Shown: positions 54,872 to 64,000 of the stretch, in pieces
Layout: every line of letters starts with the position of its first letter
Position numbering within the stretch: position 1 is the first letter of the stretch
Assembly: GCF_947498005.1 (NCBI RefSeq)
Contig: NZ_CANMIW010000003.1
Location: 434,001-498,000, forward strand
Direction: 5' to 3'
DNA: 64,000 nt
Origin: an uncultured Winogradskyella sp.
GTDB lineage: Bacteria; Bacteroidota; Bacteroidia; Flavobacteriales; Flavobacteriaceae
Translations under genes and position numbers: made by a program
Notes under the pieces: generated by a model
Databases searched by the model: none
The model's input: the letters and a program-made list of their open reading frames with translations, nothing else
What the model was told of the DNA's origin: nothing

Positions 54872-55990
54872 ATGATCACAATAAAAGAAGCCATATCTAA
54901 GAAGGAATTAAAGGCATTTGTAAAATTTCCTTTTTCATTATATAAAGACTCTAAATATTGGGTGCCTCCAATTATTAAACAAGAGTTAGAAACCTTTAAT
55001 AAAGATACGAATCCTATTTTTAAAGATGCAGAAGCACGTTTTTTCTTAGCCTACAAAGCAGGAGAAATAGTTGGTAGAATCTCAGCAATTGTGAATTGGC
55101 TAGAAGTAGATAAACAAAACATTAAAAAAATGCGTTTTGGCTGGTTTGATTTTATTGATGATTTAGAGGTTAGTAAAAAATTACTCGAAACTGTTGAAAA
55201 TATTGGCAGAGAGCATCAACTTAGTTATACAGAAGGTCCTGTTGGATTTTCTAATTTAGATAAAGTTGGTGTAATGACTGAAGGCTTTGACCATATAGCA
55301 ACAATGATTACTTGGTACAATCATCCTTACTATGTTGACCATTATACATCACATAAATATCAAATAGAGAAAGAATACTCAGAGAGTAAATTTCCTTTTG
55401 CCAATGTAAAACCTGAGTTTTTTAAGAAAGCGCAAGAGCTTATTAAACGACGCTATAAATTAAAAGCGCTACAACTAAAGACCACGGAAGAAGTTATGCC
55501 TTACGCAGATCGTATGTTTGATTTGTTTAATGAAAGTTATTCCTCATTATCTTCATTTGTCGAGATTACAGATATTCAAAAGGAATATTTTAAAAAGAAA
55601 TTTATAAGTTTTGTTAATCCAGAATACATCAAATTTGTCACTGATGAAAATGACAAGCTTGTCGGATTTGCTATTGTAATGCCAAGATTTGCTGAAGCCA
55701 TTCAAAAAACTAAAGGAAAATTATTCCCATTCGGTTTTACGCATATCTTAAAAGCAAAGAAGAATAGTAAAGATGTTATTTTCTACTTAATAGGTATTCA
55801 TCCAGATTATCAGAACAAAGGCGTACATGCTGTAATATTTAATGAATATTACGAAACTTTTAGGGCGAAAGGAATCTTAACTTGTTATAGAACTCCAGAA
55901 CTCGAAGATAATTATGCTATTAAGCAAATTTGGAAACACTTCGATCCTAAAGTTTATACGAGACGTAAAACTTTTAAGAAAGATTTATAA
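54872..55990 (+). CDS. GNAT-family acetyltransferase-like protein
   Basis: 372 residues, longer than a single GNAT domain. The C-terminal half shows a GNAT fold with the acetyl-CoA-binding region VIFYLIGIHPDYQNKGVHAVI. The N-terminal half (FVKFPFSLYKDSKYWVPPI) resembles the YghO-type domain. The substrate is unknown; some relatives may act on lipids or peptides. It follows the outer-membrane protein gene by 17 bases and ends at a strong terminator. Confidence 0.85.
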   Translation: MITIKEAISKKELKAFVKFPFSLYKDSKYWVPPIIKQELETFNKDTNPIFKDAEARFFLAYKAGEIVGRISAIVNWLEVDKQNIKKMRFGWFDFIDDLEVSKKLLETVENIGREHQLSYTEGPVGFSNLDKVGVMTEGFDHIATMITWYNHPYYVDHYTSHKYQIEKEYSESKFPFANVKPEFFKKAQELIKRRYKLKALQLKTTEEVMPYADRMFDLFNESYSSLSSFVEITDIQKEYFKKKFISFVNPEYIKFVTDENDKLVGFAIVMPRFAEAIQKTKGKLFPFGFTHILKAKKNSKDVIFYLIGIHPDYQNKGVHAVIFNEYYETFRAKGILTCYRTPELEDNYAIKQIWKHFDPKVYTRRKTFKKDL

Positions 55991-56007
55991 CGAGTAGATA
56001 TAACCAT

Positions 56008-56047
56008 AAAAAAACGGTCATCACAAATTTTGCGATGACCGTTTTTT
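56008..56047. terminator. Bidirectional intrinsic terminator
   Basis: Stem AAAACGGTCATC / GATGACCGTTTT (56011-56022 with 56034-56045) with an 11-base loop, A-run before and T-run after. It serves the convergent GNAT and alpha-oxoamine synthase genes. Confidence 0.92.
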
Positions 56048-56063
56048 AATTTAAAGGATCAAT

Positions 56064-57323
56064 TTATTCACCCATTGCAGCGATCAATGCCGCAGACATT
56101 CTTTTATATGTTCCATTTTCTAAACGACTTCTAATGGCATCAAAAGCATCTAGTGTTTCTCTAACATCTTCTAATGTATGAGTAGCTGTAGGAATCATTC
56201 TCAGTAAAATTAAACCTTTAGGTATTACAGGGTAAACCACTATAGAGCAGAATATTCCATAATTTTCACGTAAATCCCTTACTAAGGCCATTGCTTCAGG
56301 TATACTACCCTTTAAATATACAGGTGTTACACAACTTTGTGTAGTTCCAATATCAAAACCACGCTCTTTTAATCCCGATTGTAATGCATCAACAATAGTC
56401 CAAAGATTCTTTTTTAGTTCTGGCATTGTACGCAACATATCTAATCGTTTTAAAGCACCAACTACAAGTTGCATTTGTAACGACTTAGCGAACATCTGAG
56501 AACGTAAATTATATTTTAAGTAATCAATAATTTCTTGATCTGCAGCAATAAATGCACCTGTACTTGCCATAGATTTAGCAAAGGTTGCAAAATACACATC
56601 AATATCATCTTGTACGCCTTGCTCCTCACCAGCTCCTGCTCCTGTAGCACCTAAAGTACCAAATCCATGAGCGTCATCTACGAAAAGTCTGAAGTTAAAT
56701 TTTTTCTTAAGCTCTACAATTTCTTTTAATCGACCTTGTTCGCCTCGCATACCAAATACACCTTCAGATATCACTAAGATTCCTCCACCTGTTTGTTCTG
56801 CCATTTTAGTAGCACGCTCTAAGTTTTTCTCTAAACTTACCACGTCGTTATGCTTATAAGTAAAACGTTTACCCATATGTAAACGAACACCATCTATAAT
56901 ACATGCATGTGCGTCAACATCATAAACAATAATATCATCTTTGGCTACTAATGCATCAATAGTAGAAACCATTCCTTGGTAACCAAAATTTAATAAGTAA
57001 GCTGCTTCTTTACTAACAAAAGCTGCAAGTTCATTCTGTAATTGCTCGTGTAATTCTGTGTGACCAGACATCATACGTGCTCCCATTGGGTAAGCTGATC
57101 CGTATGCTGCAGCTGACTCAGCATCAACCTTTCTAACCTCAGGATGATTTGCTAAACCTAAATAATCATTAATACTCCAAGTAATAACGTCCTTTCCTTG
57201 AAATTTCATTCTATTAGAGATTTCGCCTTCTAGCTTAGGGAATACAAAATAACCTTCTGCTTGTGCAGCCCATTTTCCTAATGGTCCTTTATCTCTATAA
57301 ATCTTTTCAAATAAATCCTTCAT
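56064..57323 (-). CDS. Alpha-oxoamine synthase (serine palmitoyltransferase / cysteate acyltransferase-type)
   Basis: 419 residues from the ATG at 57323 (the frame opens two codons earlier on a TTG). It is a class II PLP enzyme of the family including glycine C-acetyltransferase, serine palmitoyltransferase and cysteate C-fatty acyltransferase. The PLP lysine is Lys250 in FATFAKSMASTGAF and the PLP-holding DDAHGFG is at 216-222. Bacteroidota use such enzymes to start sphingolipids or the sulfonolipid capnine. Which amino acid (serine or cysteate) it uses is not decided by the sequence alone; the next gene up makes cysteate worth considering. Confidence 0.85.
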   Translation of the reverse strand: MKDLFEKIYRDKGPLGKWAAQAEGYFVFPKLEGEISNRMKFQGKDVITWSINDYLGLANHPEVRKVDAESAAAYGSAYPMGARMMSGHTELHEQLQNELAAFVSKEAAYLLNFGYQGMVSTIDALVAKDDIIVYDVDAHACIIDGVRLHMGKRFTYKHNDVVSLEKNLERATKMAEQTGGGILVISEGVFGMRGEQGRLKEIVELKKKFNFRLFVDDAHGFGTLGATGAGAGEEQGVQDDIDVYFATFAKSMASTGAFIAADQEIIDYLKYNLRSQMFAKSLQMQLVVGALKRLDMLRTMPELKKNLWTIVDALQSGLKERGFDIGTTQSCVTPVYLKGSIPEAMALVRDLRENYGIFCSIVVYPVIPKGLILLRMIPTATHTLEDVRETLDAFDAIRSRLENGTYKRMSAALIAAMGE

Positions 57324-57639
57324 GCTCAATGTTTGCTATCAATCCTTACCTCAAAATACATACAAGATATGGCAATAAAAACACCTCAACATTCAAAATT
57401 ACTAAATGAAGGTATTAAAGTTGAATTACCATAAATTGATGTTCATATAAAAACCAGCTTGTACGAGTTAGCTGTTAGAGATAATTTTTAATAATTGTTA
57501 AATTAGTTTTGTTAGTATCTGCAAAATTAGTTAATAAAATTATGACCGCATAATTTATTTATTCTAACTATTAACTAAGTTTTGAACAAAAAAAAACCTA
57601 CTACTTAATAGTAATAGGTTTTTTTTAATTATAATGTTA
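57324..57639. other. Intergenic region with terminator and possible promoter
   Basis: About 315 AT-rich bases, no convincing ORF. The minus-strand terminator of the upstream PLP gene is at 57588-57626. A minus-strand -7-like box TAATTTTG (57522-57529) could drive the alpha-oxoamine synthase with a leader of about 190 bases. I see no known riboswitch in the leader. Confidence 0.5.
57588..57626 (-). terminator. Intrinsic terminator after the CBS-like gene
   Basis: AAAAAACCTA pairs with TAGGTTTTTT (57591-57600 with 57615-57624) around a partly paired CTACT/AGTAA interior, with A/T-runs on both sides. It separates the CBS-like gene from the alpha-oxoamine synthase, so the two are probably not on one transcript. 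Confidence 0.8.
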
Positions 57640-58677
57640 TTATTTAATATATTCTATTGTGGCTTGCACTTCTGATTTTGCATCAAAAAATCCTTGATCA
57701 GACATCCATTTGTCGTTATAAACTTTACTCATGTAACGCGATCCATGATCTGGAAACATTACTACAATTTTATCTGAAGCTTTAAACTCTCCTTCTTCTA
57801 CTAATTGCTTTATTGCTTGCATCGCTGCACCACTTGTGTAACCCACAAAAAGCCCTTCTGTACTAGAAATTTCTCTAGCAGTATGTGCGCTTTCTTCATC
57901 TGTTACTTTAATAAACTTATCTATCAAATCGAAGTCCGTAGCTGTTGGTATTAGATTTTTACCTAAACCTTCTATTCGGTAAGGATAAATTTCTTTATCG
58001 TCAAACTCACGTGTTTCATGATATTTCTTTAAAACAGAACCATAAGCATCAACTCCAATAACTTTTACGTTTGGGTTTTGCTCTTTAAGATATTTTGAAA
58101 TACCAGAAATAGTTCCTCCTGTTCCACTACACGCAATTAAATGTGTGATTTCTCCATTAGTTTGTTCCCAAATTTCTGGACCAGTAGAATTGTAATGTGC
58201 ATCAATGTTTAATTGATTAAAATACTGATTGATATAAATAGAACCTTTATTTTCTTCGTGTAAACGTTTTGCAACTTCATAATAAGAACGAGGATCATCA
58301 GCTTTTACATGTGCAGGACAAACATAAACCTTTGCTCCCATAGACTTTAACATGTCTATTTTATCTGCTGAAGATTTAGAACTAACAGCTAATATACACT
58401 CGTAACCTTTTATAATACTTACTAAAGCTAAGCTAAATCCTGTATTTCCAGAAGTGGTTTCTATAATGGTATCACCAGGCGACAAAATACCTTGACGCTC
58501 TGCCTCTTCTATAATATGTAGTGCAATTCTGTCTTTTGAAGAATGACCTGGGTTAAATGCTTCTACTTTTGCGTAAAAATCGCCATTAAAGTCAGCAGTC
58601 ATTCTGTTTAATTTGATAAGTGGTGTATTTCCTATTAGTTGAAGTACATTATCAAATACATTTTTGTTTTGCTTCAT
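57640..58677 (-). CDS. Cystathionine-beta-synthase-like PLP enzyme, candidate cysteate synthase
   Basis: 345 residues of the fold-type II PLP family. The PLP lysine is Lys48 in [15 protein letters not shown], the substrate loop TTSGNTG is at 74-80 and the phosphate loop SGTGGTISG follows. The C-terminus ([18 protein letters not shown]) resembles cystathionine beta-synthase more than cysteine synthase, but there is no CBS regulatory domain. The HSS in front of Lys48, where related enzymes read GGS or GSV, is unusual. Cysteine synthase, cystathionine beta-synthase and cysteate synthase are all possible; the nearby alpha-oxoamine synthase favours the last (inference). Confidence 0.75.
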   Translation of the reverse strand: MKQNKNVFDNVLQLIGNTPLIKLNRMTADFNGDFYAKVEAFNPGHSSKDRIALHIIEEAERQGILSPGDTIIETTSGNTGFSLALVSIIKGYECILAVSSKSSADKIDMLKSMGAKVYVCPAHVKADDPRSYYEVAKRLHEENKGSIYINQYFNQLNIDAHYNSTGPEIWEQTNGEITHLIACSGTGGTISGISKYLKEQNPNVKVIGVDAYGSVLKKYHETREFDDKEIYPYRIEGLGKNLIPTATDFDLIDKFIKVTDEESAHTAREISSTEGLFVGYTSGAAMQAIKQLVEEGEFKASDKIVVMFPDHGSRYMSKVYNDKWMSDQGFFDAKSEVQATIEYIK

Positions 58678-58727
58678 AAAAAATATTTTTCAGTAACCTA
58701 TTTATATATTAGACACCTAAAACCTCG

Positions 58728-58735
58728 CAAAGGTA
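58728..58735 (-). promoter_or_regulatory. Promoter -7 box of the CBS-like gene
   Basis: Minus-strand TACCTTTG matches TAnnTTTG, 50 bases before the start at 58677. Confidence 0.6.
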
Positions 58736-58750
58736 ACACTTTTTTTAAAA

Positions 58751-60814
58751 CTAGGCTGTAATTCCTTCTAAATCTAACAAGAAAGCAAACTCTTCTGCAT
58801 CTTCTTTTAGGCTTTCAAATCGTCCTGAAGCACCACCATGACCAGCATCCATATTAGTTTTTAAATACAATTGATTATCATCTGTTTTCATTTCCCTAAG
58901 TTTTGCAACCCATTTCGCTGGTTCCCAATATTGCACTTGCGAATCGTGCAAACCGGTTGTTACTAACATGTTTGGATATGCTTTGGCTTCCACATTATCA
59001 TATGGTGAATACGATTTTATATAATTGTAATATAAAACGTCATTAGGATTTCCCCATTCGTCATACTCACCTGTCGTTAACGGAATTGAATCGTCTAACA
59101 TAGTTGTAATCACATCTACAAAAGGTACAGCTGCAATGACGCCATTATACAATTCTGGTGCTTTATTAATAATTGCTCCCATTAGTAAACCGCCTGCACT
59201 TCCTCCCATGGCGTATAAATGCTTAGACGATGTGTAACGCTCCTTAATTAAATGCACAGAACATGCTATAAAATCTGAAAATGTATTCTTCTTATTTAAC
59301 AATTTTCCGTTTTCATACCAATCACGTCCTAAATATTCGCCTCCTCTAATATGTGTAATTACATATATGAATCCACGATCTAATAAAGTTAATCTTATGG
59401 TTGAAAAATAAGGATCAACGGTAGAACCATAACTTCCGTATGCATATTGCAATAGTGGGTTACTACCATCTTTTTTAATACCTTTTTTATAAATCACAGA
59501 CATTGGGATTTTTGTACCATCCTCTGCTGTTGCCCAAATACGTTCAGACACGTAATTGTCTTTGTCAAAATTTTTATCTAAAACCTCTTGTTCTTTTAAA
59601 ACAGTTTTGGTTTTAGTACGCATATTAAATTCAATAACAGAAGATGGCGTTGTCATTGCATTATAACCATATCGCAATAATTCTGTATCAAAATCTACAT
59701 TAGTTCCTGTGTAGGCTGTGTACGTTTCATTATCAAAAGGTAAATAGTAATCTTCAGTATTATCCCAACGCTTTATTCTAATTTCGTTAAGTCCGTTTTT
59801 ACGTTCACTTATAACTAAATAGTCTTTAAAAATATCAATGCCTTCTAAAAGAACATCATCTCTGTGTGCAATAACTTCTGTCCAATTTTCAACTTTAGTT
59901 TGTGTTTCTAAAGTTTTCATTAATTTAAAATTGGTCGCCTTATCCTTATTAGTAAGAATATAAAAATGATCATTATAATGTGAAACACTATATTCTAAAC
60001 CTCGAATTCTTGGTTGAAACACTTGAAATTTGCCTTCAGGATTATCCGCATCTAGAATATGATACTCGTTTGTTAATGTACTGTAACACGCAATAATGAT
60101 ATACTTTCTAGATTTAGATTTGTAAACGGCTGCACCAAACGTATCATCTCCTTCTTGAAAAACAAGTTCGTCCTCTGATGTATCACCTAAACGATGTTTA
60201 TAAATTTGAAATGCTCTAAGCGTAACTTCGTCCTTTTTAGTGTAAAACAACGTTGCATTATCATTTGCCCAACTGGAAGAACCTGTAGTCCCTTCTATTC
60301 TATCGTCCGCAACTTGATGCGTTTTTAAATCTTTGACATGAATAGTATAATTTCGTCGTCCTGTGTTGTCAATTCCGTAAGACACTTTCTTATTATCAGG
60401 ACTAATACTTATACCTGCTAATTTGAAATAAGATTCGCCTTCTGCCATTTTATTACAGTCGAATAATAGTTCTTCAGGATTATCTAAACTGTCTTTTTTA
60501 CGTGTGTAAATTGGGTAGTCTTTTCCTTTTTCGAATTTAGTAATGTACCAATAGCCATTATATTTATATGGTACTGAAGAATCATCCTCCTTTATTCTGG
60601 CCTTCATTTCTTCAAATAAATCCTTCTGAAACGCCTTTGTGTGTTCCATTTGACTATCGCAATATGCGTTTTCTGCATTTAGATAGTCTATAACTTCTGG
60701 ATGTTCTCTGTCTTTCATCCAAAAATAATTATCAATACGCACGTCGCCATGCTTTTCTAATTGTTGTGGAATCTTTTTGGCAATAGGTGGATTTAAATCT
60801 GAAATTTTTGTCAT
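58751..60814 (-). CDS. ptrB: Oligopeptidase B (S9 prolyl oligopeptidase family)
   Basis: 687 residues, the normal length. An N-terminal seven-bladed beta-propeller (about 75-400) gates a C-terminal alpha/beta-hydrolase. The nucleophile Ser is in YAMGGSAGGLLMGAI, the Asp is likely in TGLHDSQVQYWEP, and the His in MDAGHGGASGRF. The GEYDEWGNP segment is typical of oligopeptidase B, which cuts small peptides after Arg or Lys. There is no signal peptide, so it acts in the cytosol. It ends 16 bases before the promoter box region of the CBS-like gene. Confidence 0.95.
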   Translation of the reverse strand: MTKISDLNPPIAKKIPQQLEKHGDVRIDNYFWMKDREHPEVIDYLNAENAYCDSQMEHTKAFQKDLFEEMKARIKEDDSSVPYKYNGYWYITKFEKGKDYPIYTRKKDSLDNPEELLFDCNKMAEGESYFKLAGISISPDNKKVSYGIDNTGRRNYTIHVKDLKTHQVADDRIEGTTGSSSWANDNATLFYTKKDEVTLRAFQIYKHRLGDTSEDELVFQEGDDTFGAAVYKSKSRKYIIIACYSTLTNEYHILDADNPEGKFQVFQPRIRGLEYSVSHYNDHFYILTNKDKATNFKLMKTLETQTKVENWTEVIAHRDDVLLEGIDIFKDYLVISERKNGLNEIRIKRWDNTEDYYLPFDNETYTAYTGTNVDFDTELLRYGYNAMTTPSSVIEFNMRTKTKTVLKEQEVLDKNFDKDNYVSERIWATAEDGTKIPMSVIYKKGIKKDGSNPLLQYAYGSYGSTVDPYFSTIRLTLLDRGFIYVITHIRGGEYLGRDWYENGKLLNKKNTFSDFIACSVHLIKERYTSSKHLYAMGGSAGGLLMGAIINKAPELYNGVIAAVPFVDVITTMLDDSIPLTTGEYDEWGNPNDVLYYNYIKSYSPYDNVEAKAYPNMLVTTGLHDSQVQYWEPAKWVAKLREMKTDDNQLYLKTNMDAGHGGASGRFESLKEDAEEFAFLLDLEGITA

Positions 60815-60892
60815 TTGTTTTAAGAAAATTTTAATCTAAAAAGTCGCGCAATTTACTAATTTTACAGCGTAAAAATTTAAAAGACACAATAT

Positions 60893-61216
60893 ATGTTTGG
60901 AGATATGATGGGAATGATGGGCAAATTAAAAGAAGCTCAGAAAAAAGTTGAAGAAACTAAAGAGCGTTTGCACACCGTTTTAATTGACGAAGCAAGTAAC
61001 GATAATAAATTAAAAGTAACCATTACTGCTAATAGAACTATTAAATCTATTGATATTTCAGATGAATTACTTGAAGATAAAGATATGCTTGAAGATTACT
61101 TAATCCTAACGCTTAACAAAGCCATAGAGAAAGCTACAAACGTTCATGAAACTGAAGTCGCAGCTGTTGCAAAAGAAGGCATGCCAAGCATTCCTGGTAT
61201 GGATATGTTTAAATAG
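60893..61216 (+). CDS. YbaB/EbfC family nucleoid-associated protein
   Basis: 107 residues, the usual YbaB length. It begins [26 protein letters not shown], an amphipathic first helix, then a short beta-sheet ([21 protein letters not shown]) and a C-terminal helix. YbaB proteins bind DNA as dimers and are often near recR-dnaX; neither is in the window. The gene is divergent from oligopeptidase B. A short palindrome follows the stop. Confidence 0.93.
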   Translation: MFGDMMGMMGKLKEAQKKVEETKERLHTVLIDEASNDNKLKVTITANRTIKSIDISDELLEDKDMLEDYLILTLNKAIEKATNVHETEVAAVAKEGMPSIPGMDMFK

Positions 61217-61217
61217 A

Positions 61218-61243
61218 AGCCCCTTTAATTCCCCAAAGGGGAA
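61218..61243. repeat. Short C/G-run palindrome, REP-like (possible terminator)
   Basis: TTCCCC-AAA-GGGGAA (61229-61234 with 61238-61243) preceded by CCCCTTTAA. Its layout (CCCCTTTAATTCCCC then GGGGAA) recalls family A arms (CCCCTAAAGTCCCC then GGGGAC). It starts two bases after the ybaB-like stop. It could be a diverged member or an unrelated terminator. Confidence 0.45.
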
Positions 61244-61304
61244 AACTAATACTTTATACCTACTGTTTTTATAGCAACTTTTTTTTTTTAAAGGTTTATG
61301 CCAA

Positions 61305-62321
61305 TTATAAGCCATTTAAAACTTCCAATAACTTGTCATGCATTTGGTCTGTATAATCCAAATGTGTGACCATACGCAGTTTATTGCTTCCCATGCCTAT
61401 AATTCTAATATTCTTTTCGTTAAGATTATTTAGGAATTGTTTTTCATCCACATCATCATTTAATTCAAAAATAACGATGTTGGTTTCAATAGGTTCTACT
61501 TTTTTAATAATTGACAATTTAGACAACACCTCTCCTATTTCTTTGGCACGCTTATGGTCGTCCGCAAGTCGTTCTATATTATTATCTAAAGCATATAAAC
61601 CTGCGGCTGCCAAATAACCTATTTGTCTCATATTGCCACCAAATAGTTTTCTTAAGCTTAACGATTGTTTCATAATGTCCTTATCGCCAATTAAAACTGA
61701 ACCCACAGGACAACCTAAACCTTTACTTAAACATATCGAAATAGTATCAAAAGTATGACCATATTGTAATGTGCTTTCATTTTTAGCTACCATAGCATTC
61801 CAAAGACGTGCACCATCAATATGAAATCCTAAATTATTAGATTTACATACTTTTTTTATGTTTTCAAATTCATTAAAATCCCAACACGCTCCACCGCCTT
61901 TATTCGTTGTATTTTCTACTTCCACTAAACTGGTTTGACTATAATAATATTCTGGTGGATTAATGGCTTCTTCAACTTGTGTAGCAGTAAACATACCTCT
62001 ATTACCATCTATTAATTTACAAGATGCTCCACTGTGAAAAGCGACACCTCCAACTTCATAATTATAGATATGTGCGTATTTATCGCAAATTACCTGCTCA
62101 CCAGGATTGGTATGTAATTTTATTGCAATTTGATTTGCCATACTGCCTGAAGGGAAAAACAACGCCTTATCCTTACCAAACATTTTAGCTAAACGTGCTT
62201 CTAATTCATTAACCGTTGGATCTTCTCTAAAAACATCATCACCAACTTGAGCAGACATCATAGCTTCTAGCATCTCCTTTGTTGGTTTTGTAACCGTATC
62301 GCTTCTTAAATCTATAATCAT
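61305..62321 (-). CDS. ltaE: Low-specificity L-threonine aldolase
   Basis: 338 residues of the PLP fold-type I aldolase family. It begins [20 protein letters not shown] and has the PLP lysine Lys200 in [15 protein letters not shown]. The conserved [10 protein letters not shown] lies in between. It cleaves threonine to glycine and acetaldehyde, which is metabolically opposite to the thr operon in this window. It starts 3 bases after the stop of the metalloprotease gene, so the two are on one transcript. Confidence 0.93.
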   Translation of the reverse strand: MIIDLRSDTVTKPTKEMLEAMMSAQVGDDVFREDPTVNELEARLAKMFGKDKALFFPSGSMANQIAIKLHTNPGEQVICDKYAHIYNYEVGGVAFHSGASCKLIDGNRGMFTATQVEEAINPPEYYYSQTSLVEVENTTNKGGGACWDFNEFENIKKVCKSNNLGFHIDGARLWNAMVAKNESTLQYGHTFDTISICLSKGLGCPVGSVLIGDKDIMKQSLSLRKLFGGNMRQIGYLAAAGLYALDNNIERLADDHKRAKEIGEVLSKLSIIKKVEPIETNIVIFELNDDVDEKQFLNNLNEKNIRIIGMGSNKLRMVTHLDYTDQMHDKLLEVLNGL

Positions 62322-62324
62322 ATT

Positions 62325-64000
62325 TTAATAATCTTTATAAGTACAAATATCAGTTCCTATTGGAGAACCATCTGGTATTTTGGGAGAACTTTCTAGTTTA
62401 AATTTTTCTGGATGCTCATTAAATTCTTTAATCATAAGGCCATACTGCATAGCAATTGCATCATCACTATTAAATCGAATGGCCAAGTTAGCAAGCGATT
62501 TATTAGCAATTGCTTTAGTTTGAAAATAACTATTGTCATTTATGGCTAGGTTCATAACATACTTTAAAACATTGATATTGATTTGATGTTGTATAGCTTG
62601 CAAATATAAATCTGTTTGATTATTATTAAATGTGTTCTTAAACAAACCATCTAAAACGTCTTGTAAACTTAATTGCGTTTCATCTAAACTTTTTTGAAGT
62701 ATTAATCGATTGGCACGTTGAGGGTGTAACAAAAATTTTAATGTCATATCGCTAGCTGTATTTGCAGCACTTAGCGGATCAAAAGCAACACCTGTTTTGC
62801 CTTTAAATGATTCTCTAGTGCGTCCATAACCAAAAGCTCTTGGAGGAAACAATGACAATTTATCCTCTGGAATGGCTAAAACTTTTGCGTCTATCGTATT
62901 AAAAATACCGTCTAAAGTTTCCCTTTGTATAGATCCATCAACTGTTTTAGATGTGAATTGCCCATCGCCTTTTACGGCATAATTATAATCTAATCCACCA
63001 ATAACTTTGGTTGCCGCTTCCACTTGAAAGCGATGATAAAAATATAAAGGAACAAATACATCTTCTAAAACAGAGTAAGGTTGATAAGCCTTTATATTTT
63101 CGACTGAAAAATTAGCTATCGCTTGTTTTCGTAATTCTAAAACTTCGTCTAAACCAGCTTTAGGTGTTTTTCCGTTATCCCATAAATGGGCAAAAGCGTG
63201 TGCACCTCCAGCTGCTCTGGCATCAGCATCTGTTATAAAACGTAAACCTTCATTTTGAGCTTTTTTAAGAATATTACGCAAAGCTGTTTTTTCATCTGTT
63301 TTCTTATCAAATTCCGAATAACTATAAGCCACAGTAACTTTATCCCAATTACCAATGCCTGTTGCATAGGCTTTACTGAAATCAATAATTCCATCATTTA
63401 TAGAAACTAGTGGATGCGGATAATCCATCACAGAAGCTCTATCATTAATACTTGAAGCAAAATTATGCGCAAAACCAATAGTATGGCCAATTTCATGCGC
63501 ACTTAATTGTCTTATTCTGGCTAAAGCCATATCTAACATTGGTTTATAATTTTCATCGCGCTCAGCAAACGGTTTATTCATTAAGGCTTGAGCAATCATA
63601 AAATCTTGACGAATTCGTAAACTTCCTAAACTTACATGACCTTTAATTATTTCGCCTGTTCTGGGATCTACAACACTAGCTCCATAACTCCAACCTCTAG
63701 TACTACGATGAACCCATTGAATAACATTATATCTGCAATCCATAGGATCTGCATCTTTAGGTAGCATCTTTACTTGAAATGCATCTTCAAAACCAATAGC
63801 TTCATAAGCTTCATTCCACCATCTTGCTCCTTCGAGTAGTGCAGATCTAACTGGTTCTGGAGTTCCAGGATCTAAATAATAAATAATAGGTTCTACGGCT
63901 TTGCTCTTTAATGATTTAGGGTTTTTCTTAACCAAACGATGACGTATAATAAATCGTTTAGTAATATCTTCTTCAATAGGTGTTGCATAGTCTAAATAAG
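62325..64000 (-). CDS. Zinc-dependent metalloprotease (DUF5117/DUF4953-type), N-terminus beyond window
   Basis: About 558 C-terminal residues are visible; the frame stays open to base 64000, so the TTG at 63935 is not the real start. The metzincin motif HEIGHTIGFAHN (HExxHxxGxxH) appears in LSAHEIGHTIGFAHNFASS. Upstream are YYLDPGTPEPVRSALLEGARWWNEAYE and VHRSTRGWSYGASVVDPRTGEI, typical of large zinc-dependent metalloproteases of Bacteroidota that carry DUF5117 and DUF5118 domains ahead of this part. Probably exported, but the signal is out of view. It precedes the threonine aldolase gene. Confidence 0.9.
   Translation of the reverse strand, partial: YLDYATPIEEDITKRFIIRHRLVKKNPKSLKSKAVEPIIYYLDPGTPEPVRSALLEGARWWNEAYEAIGFEDAFQVKMLPKDADPMDCRYNVIQWVHRSTRGWSYGASVVDPRTGEIIKGHVSLGSLRIRQDFMIAQALMNKPFAERDENYKPMLDMALARIRQLSAHEIGHTIGFAHNFASSINDRASVMDYPHPLVSINDGIIDFSKAYATGIGNWDKVTVAYSYSEFDKKTDEKTALRNILKKAQNEGLRFITDADARAAGGAHAFAHLWDNGKTPKAGLDEVLELRKQAIANFSVENIKAYQPYSVLEDVFVPLYFYHRFQVEAATKVIGGLDYNYAVKGDGQFTSKTVDGSIQRETLDGIFNTIDAKVLAIPEDKLSLFPPRAFGYGRTRESFKGKTGVAFDPLSAANTASDMTLKFLLHPQRANRLILQKSLDETQLSLQDVLDGLFKNTFNNNQTDLYLQAIQHQININVLKYVMNLAINDNSYFQTKAIANKSLANLAIRFNSDDAIAMQYGLMIKEFNEHPEKFKLESSPKIPDGSPIGTDICTYKDY

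Noticed and set aside
57324-57590. A possible riboswitch in the long leader of the alpha-oxoamine synthase
   Set aside because: No core motif of a known riboswitch and no strong stem can be seen; only an AT-rich leader.
1-64000. CRISPR arrays, tRNA or rRNA genes, prophage, insertion sequences, toxin-antitoxin or restriction systems
   Set aside because: No regularly spaced repeats, cloverleaf-type sequence, transposase, integrase or phage protein was seen on either strand. The only mobile-looking DNA is the short REP-like repeats.

Overview
The window is AT-rich chromosomal DNA from a member of the Bacteroidota, most likely a marine Flavobacteriaceae (inference). The supports are the repeated promoter -7 box TAnnTTTG, many TTG starts with weak Shine-Dalgarno sequences, a bacillithiol synthase (BshA), an alpha-oxoamine synthase of the sphingolipid/sulfonolipid type, a BatA-type protein, and DUF4834, DUF3667, YfhO and DUF2400 family genes. 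Most of it reads as ordinary core chromosome. I see no rRNA, tRNA, CRISPR array, prophage, transposase or toxin-antitoxin pair.

Layout. 1-5.8 kb: a TetR regulator with its own palindromic operator and a Rossmann oxidoreductase, an isolated histidine ammonia-lyase, a thioredoxin-fold lipoprotein and the fused NAD(P)H-hydrate repair enzyme. 6.0-11.0 kb: the threonine operon thrA-thrB-thrC, preceded by a candidate leader peptide and possible attenuator. 11-18.3 kb: a secreted orphan protein, a GIY-YIG protein, BshA, a glycosidase/serine-hydrolase fusion, SerB and an orphan. 18.3-25.5 kb: an envelope and redox cluster (two Fe-S proteins, an MCE/MlaD protein and a cell-wall amidase on the minus strand) diverging from an LptD-like outer-membrane protein. 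25.6-30 kb: RidA, GMP reductase, a DUF2400 protein and an M61 lipoprotein peptidase. 30-35.5 kb: a glycosyltransferase, a REP-doublet element, then a tightly packed operon of BatA, a degenerate dihydroorotase, a small membrane protein and an esterase. 35.5-45.4 kb: a metallo-hydrolase, Bcp, an endonuclease III without cysteines, an ECF sigma factor followed by an unlisted 48-codon gene, and UvrA. 45.4-56 kb: membrane proteins, an Arg/Thr-rich secreted protein, and a surface-polysaccharide stretch (flippase, glycosyltransferase, YfhO) carrying two short dispersed repeats. 56-64 kb: an alpha-oxoamine synthase and a cystathionine-beta-synthase-like enzyme (a possible sulfonolipid pair), oligopeptidase B, YbaB, threonine aldolase and a truncated metzincin-type protease.

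Regulation and structure. TAnnTTTG boxes can be placed in front of about a dozen genes. In two cases (LptD-like and the 36.9 kb gene) the longest ORF starts on a TTG that is itself the end of the -7 box, so the real start lies downstream. Intrinsic terminators sit between several gene pairs, usually bidirectional between convergent genes.

The least explained items are: the thr leader ORF, the small gene behind the sigma factor, two REPIN-like repeat families, the heptamer repeat between thrB and thrC, the dihydroorotase homologue without its metal ligands, and the possible capnine pair. No wholly new system is evident; these are candidates.
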